Below, in pieces: positions 33,631 to 41,589 of a stretch of DNA of 64,000 nt; positions within the stretch are counted from its first letter, which is position 1; each line of letters opens with the position of its first letter. The position numbers and the translations under genes were made by a program. Below the pieces are notes generated by a model. That model was not told where the DNA came from. It saw nothing but the letters and a program-made list of their open reading frames with translations, and ran no database searches. Origin of the DNA: an uncultured Granulosicoccus sp. (GTDB taxonomy: Bacteria; Pseudomonadota; Gammaproteobacteria; Granulosicoccales; Granulosicoccaceae); NCBI GenBank assembly GCA_947499955.1, contig CANMQI010000009.1:124001-188000 (forward strand), in the 5' to 3' direction.

Positions 33631-33709
33631 CTCGCGCTGCCCTCGCGCTGCCCCCGCGCTGCCCTCGCGCTCCGTCACGAACGAGCATTCGAGGTCGGAG
33701 CGCGAGGGC
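33631..33709. repeat. 11-base tandem repeats and 13-base hairpin between hcp and tagJ
   Basis: Four copies of an 11-base unit (CTCGCGCTGCC and close variants) run from 33631 to 33673; the third differs by one base and the last is shortened. The final copy (33661-33673) is perfectly complementary over 13 bases to 33697-33709, with a 23-base loop. Reading on the minus strand, the hairpin lies about 30 bases after the hcp stop, with no T run, so it is not a standard intrinsic terminator. A role in protecting the hcp message or damping expression of the downstream genes is an inference. Confidence 0.8.
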
Positions 33710-33739
33710 TGCATTGGTGCAAGGAAGTCGCGATGATGA

Positions 33740-34225
33740 TCAAACGTTGGCCTTGTTCTCGGCGATGTCCCAACCGGCAATCTTGTCGGCATCGGCTGAA
33801 CCATCTTCCTTCTGCGGCTTGTAGATCAGCTGTACCTTGGAGAAATTCAAGGTCACGTTCTCTGTCAGCCTGTCTTCACCACCGGATCCACCGGTACTGA
33901 CGGATGTGACCATGATGTCTTCCATCTTGATGGTCAGGTACTCAAGAGGCGTGCCTCCGGCCTTGCGAACAATCAGCGTGCCTTCTTCGATATGCTTGCC
34001 GTCAAACACTCGCTGCAGCAGATTGTGTGTGGCCGAATCGATGTAGTGCGTGAAGGAAAGATCCTGGATATTGGCTTTACCGCCACCACCACCCTGACCC
34101 ATATGTGTCGTACCGCTCTGCGAGGAACCCCAGCTCCAGGCCAGCACATCGATTTCCTTCTTGTGCTTGTCATCCTGCGCTTCACCATCGATTCCAGTCA
34201 GTTTCAGAAACATGTCAACAGCCAT
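33740..34225 (-). CDS. hcp: T6SS tube protein Hcp (TssD)
   Basis: A 161-residue Hcp family protein. It starts MAVDMFLKLTGIDGEAQDDKHKKEIDVLAWSWG, the standard opening, and has the Gly-rich GQGGGGGKANIQDLSFTHYID loop and the central KAGGTPLEYLTIKMEDIMVTSV strand pair. Hexameric rings of Hcp stack into the inner tube and can carry effectors. A good ribosome site (AAAGGAG, seven bases upstream) supports the start and high expression. It lies 134 bases downstream of tssC and is followed by a hairpin/repeat spacer. Confidence 0.96.
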   Translation of the reverse strand: MAVDMFLKLTGIDGEAQDDKHKKEIDVLAWSWGSSQSGTTHMGQGGGGGKANIQDLSFTHYIDSATHNLLQRVFDGKHIEEGTLIVRKAGGTPLEYLTIKMEDIMVTSVSTGGSGGEDRLTENVTLNFSKVQLIYKPQKEDGSADADKIAGWDIAENKANV

Positions 34226-34351
34226 CTTGATTCTCCTTTTACTCTTGGGTTACGTTCGGTTTGTTTGTCGAAACAGCGTTGTTGCCTTGCTGTTGTGACC
34301 AGATTACGTCCGGACGGTGTTTTCCTGTATCAACTAAGGTACTGAAAGAGT

Positions 34352-34363
34352 GTGAATAATCAC
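34352..34363. promoter_or_regulatory. Imperfect palindrome GTGAATAATCAC upstream of hcp
   Basis: A 12-base inverted repeat with one mismatched central pair overlaps the tssC stop codon and lies about 130 bases upstream of the hcp start. It is nearly the same as the perfect palindrome at 19474-19485 upstream of the DUF6484 operon. A shared operator is possible but unproven; chance similarity cannot be excluded. Confidence 0.25.
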
Positions 34364-35847
34364 CCTTTCGCCGATGGCAGTTTTGAAACGAGACGCAAGG
34401 ACACTGACAGGCCCTCCAACTGATAGTGAGGCCTCAGGAAAAACTTGGAGGTGTAGTAGCCTGGATTGCCTTCCACTTCCTCCACCACTACCTCAGCGGC
34501 TGCCAATGGCTTCTTCGACTTGGTGATCTCGCCGGAATTGGCAGGGTCACCGTCGACATACTGGGTAATCCAGTTCTGCAGAAACAGTTGCATGTCCTCT
34601 CGCTCCTTGAACGAACCCACCTTGTCACGCACCATGCACTTCAGATAGTGCGCGAAACGACAGGTGGCAAAGAGATAAGGCAGGCGTGCTGCCAGATTGG
34701 CATTGGCGGTAGCATCCGGATCGTCATATTCAGCCGGGCGTTGTACTGACTGCGCACCAATGAAAGCTGCTGTATCCGTGTTCTTGCGATGCAGCAGTGG
34801 CATGAAGCCGTTCTTGGCAAGCTCCGCTTCACGTCGGTCACCAATGGACACTTCGGTTGGACACTGCATATCCACACCACCATCATCCGAGGGGAAGGTA
34901 TGTACCGGTAATCCTTCTACGGCACCACCAGACTCAACGCCGCGGATACGGGAACACCAGCCGTATTCCTTGAATGAACGATTGACGTTCACGGCCATGG
35001 CATAAGCAGAATTGGCCCAGACATAGCTGTCGCTGCCGGCAGAGGTGTCTTCCTCGAAATCGAATTCCTCGACGGGGTCCGTGTTGGCACCGTAGGGAAC
35101 GCGCGACAGGAAACGCGGCATGCACAGTCCCAGATACTTGGAGTCTTCCGAATCACGCAGGGAATTCCAGGCCGCATATTCAGGCGTACCCATGATCTTG
35201 GTGAGGTCCCGCGGGTTCGACAGCTCATCCCAGGTTTCCATCTGCAGGATGTTCGGGTCGGTACCCGTCAGGAACGGTGCATGCGCCGCGGCTGCCACCT
35301 GCTTCATGCCATTGAGTATCTCGACATCGGGCGTGCTGTGATCGAAATGATAGTCACCCACCAGACAACCATAAGGCTCACCACCGAGTTGATCGTATTC
35401 GGCCCCGTAGATCTTCTTGAACAGCGGGCTCTGGTCCCAGGAGACACCCTTGTATTTCTTGAAAGTCTTGGCAAGCTCTTTCTTTTCCACGTTCATGACG
35501 CGGATCTTGAGCATTTCATCGGTCTCGGTGTTGTTGACCAGATGATGCAGGCCACGCCAGGCACCTTCTAGCTTGGTGAATTCCTCGTGGTGCATGATCA
35601 GATTGATCTGCTCGGTGAGCTTCTGGTCGATCTGGGCAATGATGGATTCAATGGTGCTGCGCGCATCATCGGATATCAGCGCCGTGTCCGCCAGGGCCTG
35701 CTGCGCCAGCGTGCTGACGGCATTGGAGACAGCCGAACTGGCTTCCGGACTGCGTGGCTTGAAATTCTTTTCCAGCAAGGAGGAAAAGTCATCGCTTTCC
35801 TCTACCGCGCCTTCCGCACCGGCGACTTCCGCTTCTTTCTCTGCCAT
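34360..35847 (-). CDS. tssC: T6SS contractile sheath large subunit TssC (VipB)
   Basis: A 495-residue sheath subunit. Recognisable signatures are EFTKLEGAWRGLHHLVNNTETDEMLKIRVMN near residue 90, the GDYHFDHS motif, FLSRVPYGANTDPVEEF in the middle, and the C-terminal YQLEGLSVSLRLVSKLP strand. With TssB it forms the contractile outer sheath around Hcp. The ATG at 35847 is chosen: AAGGAG lies nine bases upstream, while an in-frame TTG two codons earlier has none. It begins six bases after the tssB stop. Confidence 0.96.
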   Translation of the reverse strand: MAEKEAEVAGAEGAVEESDDFSSLLEKNFKPRSPEASSAVSNAVSTLAQQALADTALISDDARSTIESIIAQIDQKLTEQINLIMHHEEFTKLEGAWRGLHHLVNNTETDEMLKIRVMNVEKKELAKTFKKYKGVSWDQSPLFKKIYGAEYDQLGGEPYGCLVGDYHFDHSTPDVEILNGMKQVAAAAHAPFLTGTDPNILQMETWDELSNPRDLTKIMGTPEYAAWNSLRDSEDSKYLGLCMPRFLSRVPYGANTDPVEEFDFEEDTSAGSDSYVWANSAYAMAVNVNRSFKEYGWCSRIRGVESGGAVEGLPVHTFPSDDGGVDMQCPTEVSIGDRREAELAKNGFMPLLHRKNTDTAAFIGAQSVQRPAEYDDPDATANANLAARLPYLFATCRFAHYLKCMVRDKVGSFKEREDMQLFLQNWITQYVDGDPANSGEITKSKKPLAAAEVVVEEVEGNPGYYTSKFFLRPHYQLEGLSVSLRLVSKLPSAKG

Positions 35848-35853
35848 GTTCAA

Positions 35854-36369
35854 TTACTCCTTGGTTTCTTCAGCGTCGTCTTCCGGCTTGGGAGCCGCTG
35901 CCAGGCTTGCCATTAGCTCCGGATCTTCCAGCAGGTTCTGGATAAGGTCCTCGGCACCGGCCTTGCCGTCCATATAGGTCTTCAGGTTGGACAGCTCGTT
36001 ACGGGCATTGAGCAGCTTGCTCAGGGAATCGACCTTTCCGGCAATGGCCGCCGGGCTGAAATCGTCCATGCTGTCAAACGACAGTTCGACGCTCATTTCG
36101 CCTTCGCCGGTAAGCGTGTTGGGCACGCTCAGCGAGACCTTGGGCTTGGTCGACTTGAGATAGTCATCGAAATTATCGACATCGATTTCGGAAAACTTCC
36201 GATCATCCATGCTCGCCTTTGCCTCACCGGCATTGCCGGACAAGTCCGACATGACACCCATTACAAAAGGCAACTGAATCTTCTTTTCCGCGCCGTACAG
36301 TTCGACGTCGTACTCGATCTGTACGCGAGGGGCGCGATTTCGTGCAATGAACTTCTGACCACTGGCCAT
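35854..36369 (-). CDS. tssB: T6SS contractile sheath small subunit TssB (VipA)
   Basis: A 171-residue sheath subunit. It starts MASGQKFIARNRAPRVQIEYDVE and has the PFVMGVMSDLSG segment, the FSEIDVDNFDDYLKSTKP region and a C-terminal helical part ending in a short acidic tail, as in VipA proteins. It assembles with TssC into the sheath cogwheel; ClpV later acts on this pair. It lies 145 bases downstream of tssA and immediately upstream of tssC. Confidence 0.96.
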   Translation of the reverse strand: MASGQKFIARNRAPRVQIEYDVELYGAEKKIQLPFVMGVMSDLSGNAGEAKASMDDRKFSEIDVDNFDDYLKSTKPKVSLSVPNTLTGEGEMSVELSFDSMDDFSPAAIAGKVDSLSKLLNARNELSNLKTYMDGKAGAEDLIQNLLEDPELMASLAAAPKPEDDAEETKE

Positions 36370-36514
36370 GGCATTCTCCCTTGATAAGGACGATCATTCA
36401 AAAAGCGTATGCGGCCGGGCTTGTATAAGCCATTACCCAACCGGGCTAGTACAAATGGACTATCAGGCCCTTCCTGAACCCGTTGCGCTCATGGAGAACA
36501 CAGCTGACATCGAA

Positions 36515-37879
36515 CTACTCCGCTGGTGCTGATGCGGCTTCCGGCAACAAGCGGCTGAATTCCGCTACCAGTTCCGCAAAGCGCCTGGGAACCAGTTTCC
36601 GAATATCGGAGATGATCAGCGGAACCGGACTGGCTGGTTCTGCATTCAGGAAAAACGTCTCGATATCCTGTAGTACTTCCACCACCTGCTGACGTGAACT
36701 GATCACCGACACAGCGTGACTATTACCCGAATGTGACGTTTCCCCACCGGTGGTATCGGAAACGCCCTCATCCGGATTGACGTTCTGCCCGGGTATGGCT
36801 GCGGCGCTCAGGCTCGGCAGCGTCTCACCGGCCAGAAACCGGGCGAAACTGTCACTGAGTAGCGATGCCAGCGGCTGCTTCTGTATCTGCGCCAGTAGTG
36901 CCGGCAGATCATCGCGTTTGTCAGGAGCCAGCGCCTGCAGGATCTCGAAGAAGGGTTTCTCGACGATATCGCGAGCACACAGGGTGAGTATCCTGACCGG
37001 ACTGGAGGGTTCGTATTCCTGGTAATACAACAGGATGGCATCGAAGGAGGCCATCACCGAGCGTCGATTGGCCAGTGTGCTGGTTCTGCCTGTCTGGCTG
37101 GTTTCCGCGGTTACAGCTTCAGTGGCAGCCAGTGGCGCCTCATTGGCATCTTCGACACCCACATCATCCTGAGAGCCGCTCAGGTATTCATCCGCATAGG
37201 CATGAAAATGCGTGCGGCAACCGTCAATGCGTTTGATCAATCTATCCAGCGACAGGACATTCTGCTGGCCGGTTTTCTCGGCGAACAACGTTTCCACCGA
37301 ACGACACAGGACAGGCAATGCATCCAGCGCATCAACCATGACTTGCAATTCATCGGCACTGGTTTCCGCAAAGGCACCACGGATGAGACCTTCCTGGCAA
37401 CGCGCCTGATCCTCTTCGGAGGCTGTCAGGGCACCAGAGGCAATATCGATGTCCCGTGCGGAAAAATCACCGATACCGCGCACACTGACCAGAGCTTGCC
37501 GATGAATCGCATCCAGAAAAACAGGCTGTTCTGCCAGCTCGTTGATCAGGTTGACTCGTGCGTAATACAGGTCGTCGGGGTCGTCCAGATCCGGCTCGGG
37601 ATACAGTTCTTCCCACTGATTCTGCAACAGTGTCACCAGCGTCTGCAGGCTCTGATGGAATCCTGTGAAGCCATTCACACAGGTTTCTGCCTGTATCAGA
37701 TAGACATGTATCGCAAGCTGCGTAGGCGCTTTGTCCATCAGCTCCCGAGCCAGGGCACGCACCTCCTTCCATTGTGGCGGCTCTGCCGGAATGAGCGAGT
37801 CCCCCATGCTGCGTTCGGGCTTGCCAGCTGCAGCGACAATCAGTGCCTGGAACTCCGGCGTGCTTTCGAAATCTTCCAT
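36515..37879 (-). CDS. tssA: T6SS assembly protein TssA with duplicated C-terminal-type motif
   Basis: A 454-residue protein with an ImpA-type N-terminal domain (WKEVRALARELMDKAPTQLAIHVYLIQAE, NQWEELYPEPD ... YYARVNLINEL near residues 35-115). Two copies of the family's C-terminal signature follow: YYQEYEPSSPVRIL ... FFEILQAL at about residue 285, and TFFLNAEPASPVPLII ... FAELVAEF at about residue 408. The usual protein has one. The ATG at 37879 is chosen because the conserved ImpA region starts soon after; an in-frame GTG at 37945 would add 22 residues. TssA caps and primes sheath polymerisation. It is the first gene of the minus-strand operon. Confidence 0.88.
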   Translation of the reverse strand: MEDFESTPEFQALIVAAAGKPERSMGDSLIPAEPPQWKEVRALARELMDKAPTQLAIHVYLIQAETCVNGFTGFHQSLQTLVTLLQNQWEELYPEPDLDDPDDLYYARVNLINELAEQPVFLDAIHRQALVSVRGIGDFSARDIDIASGALTASEEDQARCQEGLIRGAFAETSADELQVMVDALDALPVLCRSVETLFAEKTGQQNVLSLDRLIKRIDGCRTHFHAYADEYLSGSQDDVGVEDANEAPLAATEAVTAETSQTGRTSTLANRRSVMASFDAILLYYQEYEPSSPVRILTLCARDIVEKPFFEILQALAPDKRDDLPALLAQIQKQPLASLLSDSFARFLAGETLPSLSAAAIPGQNVNPDEGVSDTTGGETSHSGNSHAVSVISSRQQVVEVLQDIETFFLNAEPASPVPLIISDIRKLVPRRFAELVAEFSRLLPEAASAPAE

Positions 37880-38291
37880 GCCCTCTACATTTCCTCCGAC
37901 TGCGTCATGGGACTCCCGAATCAGAAGGCTGGAACCATGTACCACTCAAAACCATACAGACCGTACTCTGGGAACGCCATCCTTGCAAACTAGCCAAAAG
38001 ATTAGTATTGCAATTGAGTTCCTAGACTTATGGCTAGCCTTCGTTCATTCTCATGTCTTGGTTCACGAATTGTTCACCGCAGCAGGTAACTCACACTCAC
38101 GTTCAGCCAGGTCCTTTCACTCACCCGACATGGGCAGGTAGCTGCAATACAACCCGGCATACCCTACTATCAGATTGTATTGACAGCTTGCTGCTACCGT
38201 ACGGCGACACGATCCATCAATTTGCGTATCACGCAACAGATACCGGAATCCTTGATACTCATGACCGTCTGGGCAGTCACACGAGCAAACC
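37880..38291. promoter_or_regulatory. 412-base divergent promoter region of the two T6SS operons
   Basis: This stretch separates tssA (minus) from tagH (plus) and must hold the start points of both operons. No gene is visible. A short inverted repeat, CTAGCCA (37990-37996) with TGGCTAG (38031-38037), could be an operator. A TTGACA occurs at 38180-38185 on the plus strand, but no good -10 lies 16-18 bases after it. I looked for a GG-N10-GC sigma-54 element and saw none with correct spacing. The region is AT-richer near 37980-38040. Confidence 0.5.
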
Positions 38292-39584
38292 ATGCGCCTG
38301 ACACTTGAAGTCCGCGCCTTTTGCAACCAGCCGGCAGATGATCGGCAACGACGTCACTTCGACACCTTCCCGGTCATCGTGGGACGCTCCAGTGCCTGTC
38401 ACTATTGTCTGGAAGATGCCAGTCGCTACATCTCCTCCAATCACGCAGTGATCTCGCTTGAAGCTGGCCAGCTGTACATCAGCGATACCAGTGCCAATGG
38501 CGTGTATGTCAACAGCTCGCCCGAACCTGTCGGACGTGGCCGCAGTCAGCAACTCGAGCACGCCGATACATTGGCCATTGGTGATTACACCTTGAGCGTC
38601 AGTATCGATGCCGCTTCGCAGAACGCTACCGCCGAGTCTTCCGCATTCGACGCCGACGATCCCTTTGCCGATTTCGCCTCCAGCCCGACCAAGGCGGTCT
38701 TGCCCGATGAGGCCGCAGGCTACGACCCCTTTCGCGGCAGTGAACCGGACTGGAGTCCGCCGTCCACCAGCACCGATGACCCGTTTGCCGGCGACTGGGA
38801 TCTTGACGGGCAGTCAGCTTTGCCGAAAGACCCGCCCACCAGCAACTCCGACAGCGATTGGGCAGACTGGCCTGACGAGCCGGCACAGGTACCAGCAGCG
38901 AGCGCAAAGGCGCCCCCGACACCGCAGCCACGCCAGACGCCGGTGCACGCAACACCATCACCATCACCGGCTGCTGGCAGTCGCGGAACCGGGGCCCTTG
39001 ACACCCTGCTGCGTGCAGCCGCCTTGCGCGAATCGGATTTCGATCAACGGCAAGAGGCCGAGATTCTTGAACAAACGGGTAAGTTGCTGACACAGATGGT
39101 CGATGCAATGATGGTACTTCTGCAATCGAGAACCGAATTGAAGAATGCCATACGCAGTGATGTCACCACCCTGGCCAGAAATGACAACAACCCGTTGAAG
39201 TTCTCTTACGATGCCACCGATGCGCTGACCAAGATGCTGTCGAACCGCAACGATGGTTACATGGAGCCGGAACGTGCCATCGAACAGGCCGTGGAGGACC
39301 TCAAACTGCACCAGCTGGCCATGCTGGAGGGCATGAAGTCAGCCGTTCGCGCCGTACTGACTCAGTTCAATCCGGACAAGTTGTCGAAACATCTGGAAAA
39401 AACCGGTGGAATTTCGGCAAATATTCCCATTACGCGTGAGGCAAAGTTGTGGGAATTGTTTTGCGAACAATACGAAGGTATCAGGGAAGAGGCGATGAAC
39501 GACTTTACCGAAGTCTATGGCCGCGAATTCCGCAAGGCTTACGAATCGAGAATCAGGAAAACAGGCCGGACGCCGGACTTCTGA
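38292..39584 (+). CDS. tagH: T6SS FHA-domain protein TagH
   Basis: A 430-residue protein. An N-terminal FHA domain (residues about 20-95) has VIVGRSSACHYCLEDASRYISSNHAVI and SANGVYVN. A long acidic and proline-rich linker follows, and then the T6SS FHA C-terminal domain (about 260-425; EQTGKLLTQMVDAMMVLLQSR, FSYDATDALTKMLSNRN). In the Thr-phosphorylation pathway the kinase PpkA phosphorylates this protein, which promotes assembly; PppA reverses it. It is the first gene of the plus-strand operon and diverges from tssA. Confidence 0.93.
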   Translation: MRLTLEVRAFCNQPADDRQRRHFDTFPVIVGRSSACHYCLEDASRYISSNHAVISLEAGQLYISDTSANGVYVNSSPEPVGRGRSQQLEHADTLAIGDYTLSVSIDAASQNATAESSAFDADDPFADFASSPTKAVLPDEAAGYDPFRGSEPDWSPPSTSTDDPFAGDWDLDGQSALPKDPPTSNSDSDWADWPDEPAQVPAASAKAPPTPQPRQTPVHATPSPSPAAGSRGTGALDTLLRAAALRESDFDQRQEAEILEQTGKLLTQMVDAMMVLLQSRTELKNAIRSDVTTLARNDNNPLKFSYDATDALTKMLSNRNDGYMEPERAIEQAVEDLKLHQLAMLEGMKSAVRAVLTQFNPDKLSKHLEKTGGISANIPITREAKLWELFCEQYEGIREEAMNDFTEVYGREFRKAYESRIRKTGRTPDF

Positions 39585-39615
39585 CACGCAGCGTCAGCCA
39601 CCAATGGAGAAGGAC

Positions 39616-40158
39616 ATGCACGGATACGGTTCGATGAACAAGCGAAGCGCCATGGCAATCACGTCTCTATTGGCTGTATTGACGCTGTTGCTGAGCGGTT
39701 GCGGCCTGCTGGAGAAAACCGGACTTGTATCCTCGCCCAGGGAATCAGCACCGGTACCAGTACCGCTTTCGGAACAGACTTATCAGATCAATCTTAGCCT
39801 TTCGGCTAGTTCCGATCTGAATCCGGATACTCGGTCACGTCCTTCACCCGTGCAAGTGAGAGTATTCATGAACGATGGCCAATCGGAAATTGGCAGCAAG
39901 AGCTTTGAACAGATGTTCGACTATGCCGGTACGCAGATCGATCCCAGACCCGTGTCGACACTGACACTGCGGCCCGGAGAGAGCCGCGTGCTGAGCATGA
40001 GCGCCAACAGGACACAGTCCATGCTGGTCATAGCGGCCGCTTACCGTGAGCCTTATCAGACCGTGTGGAAGGCCGCGGCCAACATCACACCCACCGATAT
40101 CGTCTCGGTGAATGCCAACATCGGTGCCAGCGCCGTCACCATCGAGCCGGGTCCCTGA
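39616..40158 (+). CDS. tssJ: T6SS outer-membrane lipoprotein TssJ
   Basis: A 180-residue lipoprotein with a signal peptide and lipobox LLSGC (Cys about residue 28). The mature domain is the TssJ beta sandwich with the typical SPVQVRVFMNDGQSEI strand, LTLRPGESRVL, and VAAAYREP near the C-terminus. It anchors the TssJLM membrane complex to the outer membrane by binding TssM. The ATG at 39616 is selected because GGAG lies six bases upstream; ATGs at 39604 and 39634 are alternatives. Its stop overlaps a possible mini-frame as TGATG. Confidence 0.92.
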   Translation: MHGYGSMNKRSAMAITSLLAVLTLLLSGCGLLEKTGLVSSPRESAPVPVPLSEQTYQINLSLSASSDLNPDTRSRPSPVQVRVFMNDGQSEIGSKSFEQMFDYAGTQIDPRPVSTLTLRPGESRVLSMSANRTQSMLVIAAAYREPYQTVWKAAANITPTDIVSVNANIGASAVTIEPGP

Positions 40159-40265
40159 TGTCTCGCCCGATAGCCATGAACCGTACTGAACCCACAGGTC
40201 GTCAAGACGGCGATTTGCCGTTCGGTCAACCGATAGCGCAGAGAGGTAGGTGTGCAGAAGAATGA
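40158..40265 (+). CDS. Possible 35-codon mini-ORF bridging tssJ and tssK
   Basis: The frame starts MSRPIAMNRTEP and ends CAEE. It begins with an ATG overlapping the tssJ stop (TGATG) and ends 14 bases inside tssK. No family or ribosome site is seen. It may be chance or a coupling leader that carries ribosomes to the GTG start of tssK. Confidence 0.2.
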   Translation: MSRPIAMNRTEPTGRQDGDLPFGQPIAQRGRCAEE

Positions 40266-41589
40266 CAGAACCTTGTGGACCGAAGGCATGTTCCTCGGGC
40301 CGCAGCACTTTCAGCAGCATGATCGATTTCTGCTCAACACCATGGCTCTGGTGGCTCGTGGCATGGGTATCTGGGCGCATGGCCTGATCGAATTCGACCT
40401 GGATACGGCTGCCCTGAATGAAGGCAAGCTGGCGCTGACCCGTATCAGTGGACTGTTTCCCGATGGCACGCCTTTCAATCTGCCTGATGATGGAGAACTG
40501 CCGGCACCGATCATGATCGATACCGATTGCCGGGATACGCTCGTGTCGCTGGCCATTCCCTTCGAAGGCCAGCAGGACAAGGACGCCGTGGAAGAGCGTG
40601 CCGCCAGCTCGTTTTCCCGCTACCTGATTGGTGATCGCCTGGTCAGTGACCGCCACAGCCCCGACTCCGACAGTGAGGAATCGGTCTTTACCGCCGGATT
40701 GTGGACGCGCCTCACGCTGAACGGCGACCAGGATGCGGCATTCCATACCATTCCACTGGTCCGGGTCAGTGAACGGCGCGAAGATGACCGGGTCGTGCTC
40801 GATGAGCGTTTCTACCCCTGCGCCATGACACTGCAGGCATCCCGGCCGTTGCAATCCTTGTTGCGAGAGCTCACAGGTCTGGTCAATCAACGGGCAAGCG
40901 ACCTGGCAGGCCGAATCGGTACGGCTACCGCCAGTGATTCCTCGCAGCTGACCCAGCTACTGCTGTTGCAGACTCTCAATCGGACTCGCCCGCTGCTGCA
41001 ACACCTGGGCAATGCCACATCGACCCACCCTGAAGCGCTCTACCAGGAGTTCATTCAGCTGGCAGGAGAACTTGCAACGCTGACCAGTACCGCAAGGCGA
41101 GCGCCGGACTTCACCGAGTATCTGCACCGTGACCAGTACCGCAGCTTCGCCCCCTTGATGGATCACCTGCGTGAGAGCCTGAACTGGATACCGGACTCCA
41201 CCACCGAGTCCATCCCTGTGCAACATGTGAAAGCGGGAATCTACACGGCTGCCATTCGCAACCCCGGCCTGTTTCAGACATCACGGTTCATTCTCGCCGC
41301 CAAGGCCAGTGTGACACCGGACGAACTGAGCCGTCAGCTGCCCAGGCAAACCACCATCTCTTCCAAGGCCAGGCTACGCGACCTGGTGGAAGCCCAGAGC
41401 CAGGGAATTGCCCTGAAGCCGGTCATCACACTTCCCAACAGCATCCCGATGTATGAGAACCACGTCTATTTCGATATTCGGGAAGACGATCCCCTGTGGG
41501 AGGAGATAGCCGTAACGGGCGATCTTGCCATGCACATAGCGGGGCGCTACAACGACCTTCAAATGCAACTGTGGGCTGTTCGAAAATGA
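40252..41589 (+). CDS. tssK: T6SS baseplate-membrane linker TssK
   Basis: A 445-residue protein of the VasE/ImpJ family. It opens with the diagnostic LWTEGMFLGPQHFQQHDRFL motif, followed by beta-sandwich domains and a C-terminal YFDIREDDPLWEE ... AVTGDLAMHI segment. TssK trimers join the baseplate to TssL/TssM in the membrane. The start is a GTG preceded by AGAGGTAGGT. The stop overlaps the tssL ATG by four bases (ATGA). Confidence 0.95.
   Translation: MQKNDRTLWTEGMFLGPQHFQQHDRFLLNTMALVARGMGIWAHGLIEFDLDTAALNEGKLALTRISGLFPDGTPFNLPDDGELPAPIMIDTDCRDTLVSLAIPFEGQQDKDAVEERAASSFSRYLIGDRLVSDRHSPDSDSEESVFTAGLWTRLTLNGDQDAAFHTIPLVRVSERREDDRVVLDERFYPCAMTLQASRPLQSLLRELTGLVNQRASDLAGRIGTATASDSSQLTQLLLLQTLNRTRPLLQHLGNATSTHPEALYQEFIQLAGELATLTSTARRAPDFTEYLHRDQYRSFAPLMDHLRESLNWIPDSTTESIPVQHVKAGIYTAAIRNPGLFQTSRFILAAKASVTPDELSRQLPRQTTISSKARLRDLVEAQSQGIALKPVITLPNSIPMYENHVYFDIREDDPLWEEIAVTGDLAMHIAGRYNDLQMQLWAVRK

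Noticed and set aside
38180-38208. Sigma-70 promoter for tagH starting at TTGACA
   Set aside because: No acceptable -10 at 16-18 bases, so no promoter is claimed.
39844-40890. 348-codon minus-strand frame across tssJ and tssK
   Set aside because: Crosses two confident T6SS genes in antisense and shows no protein family.
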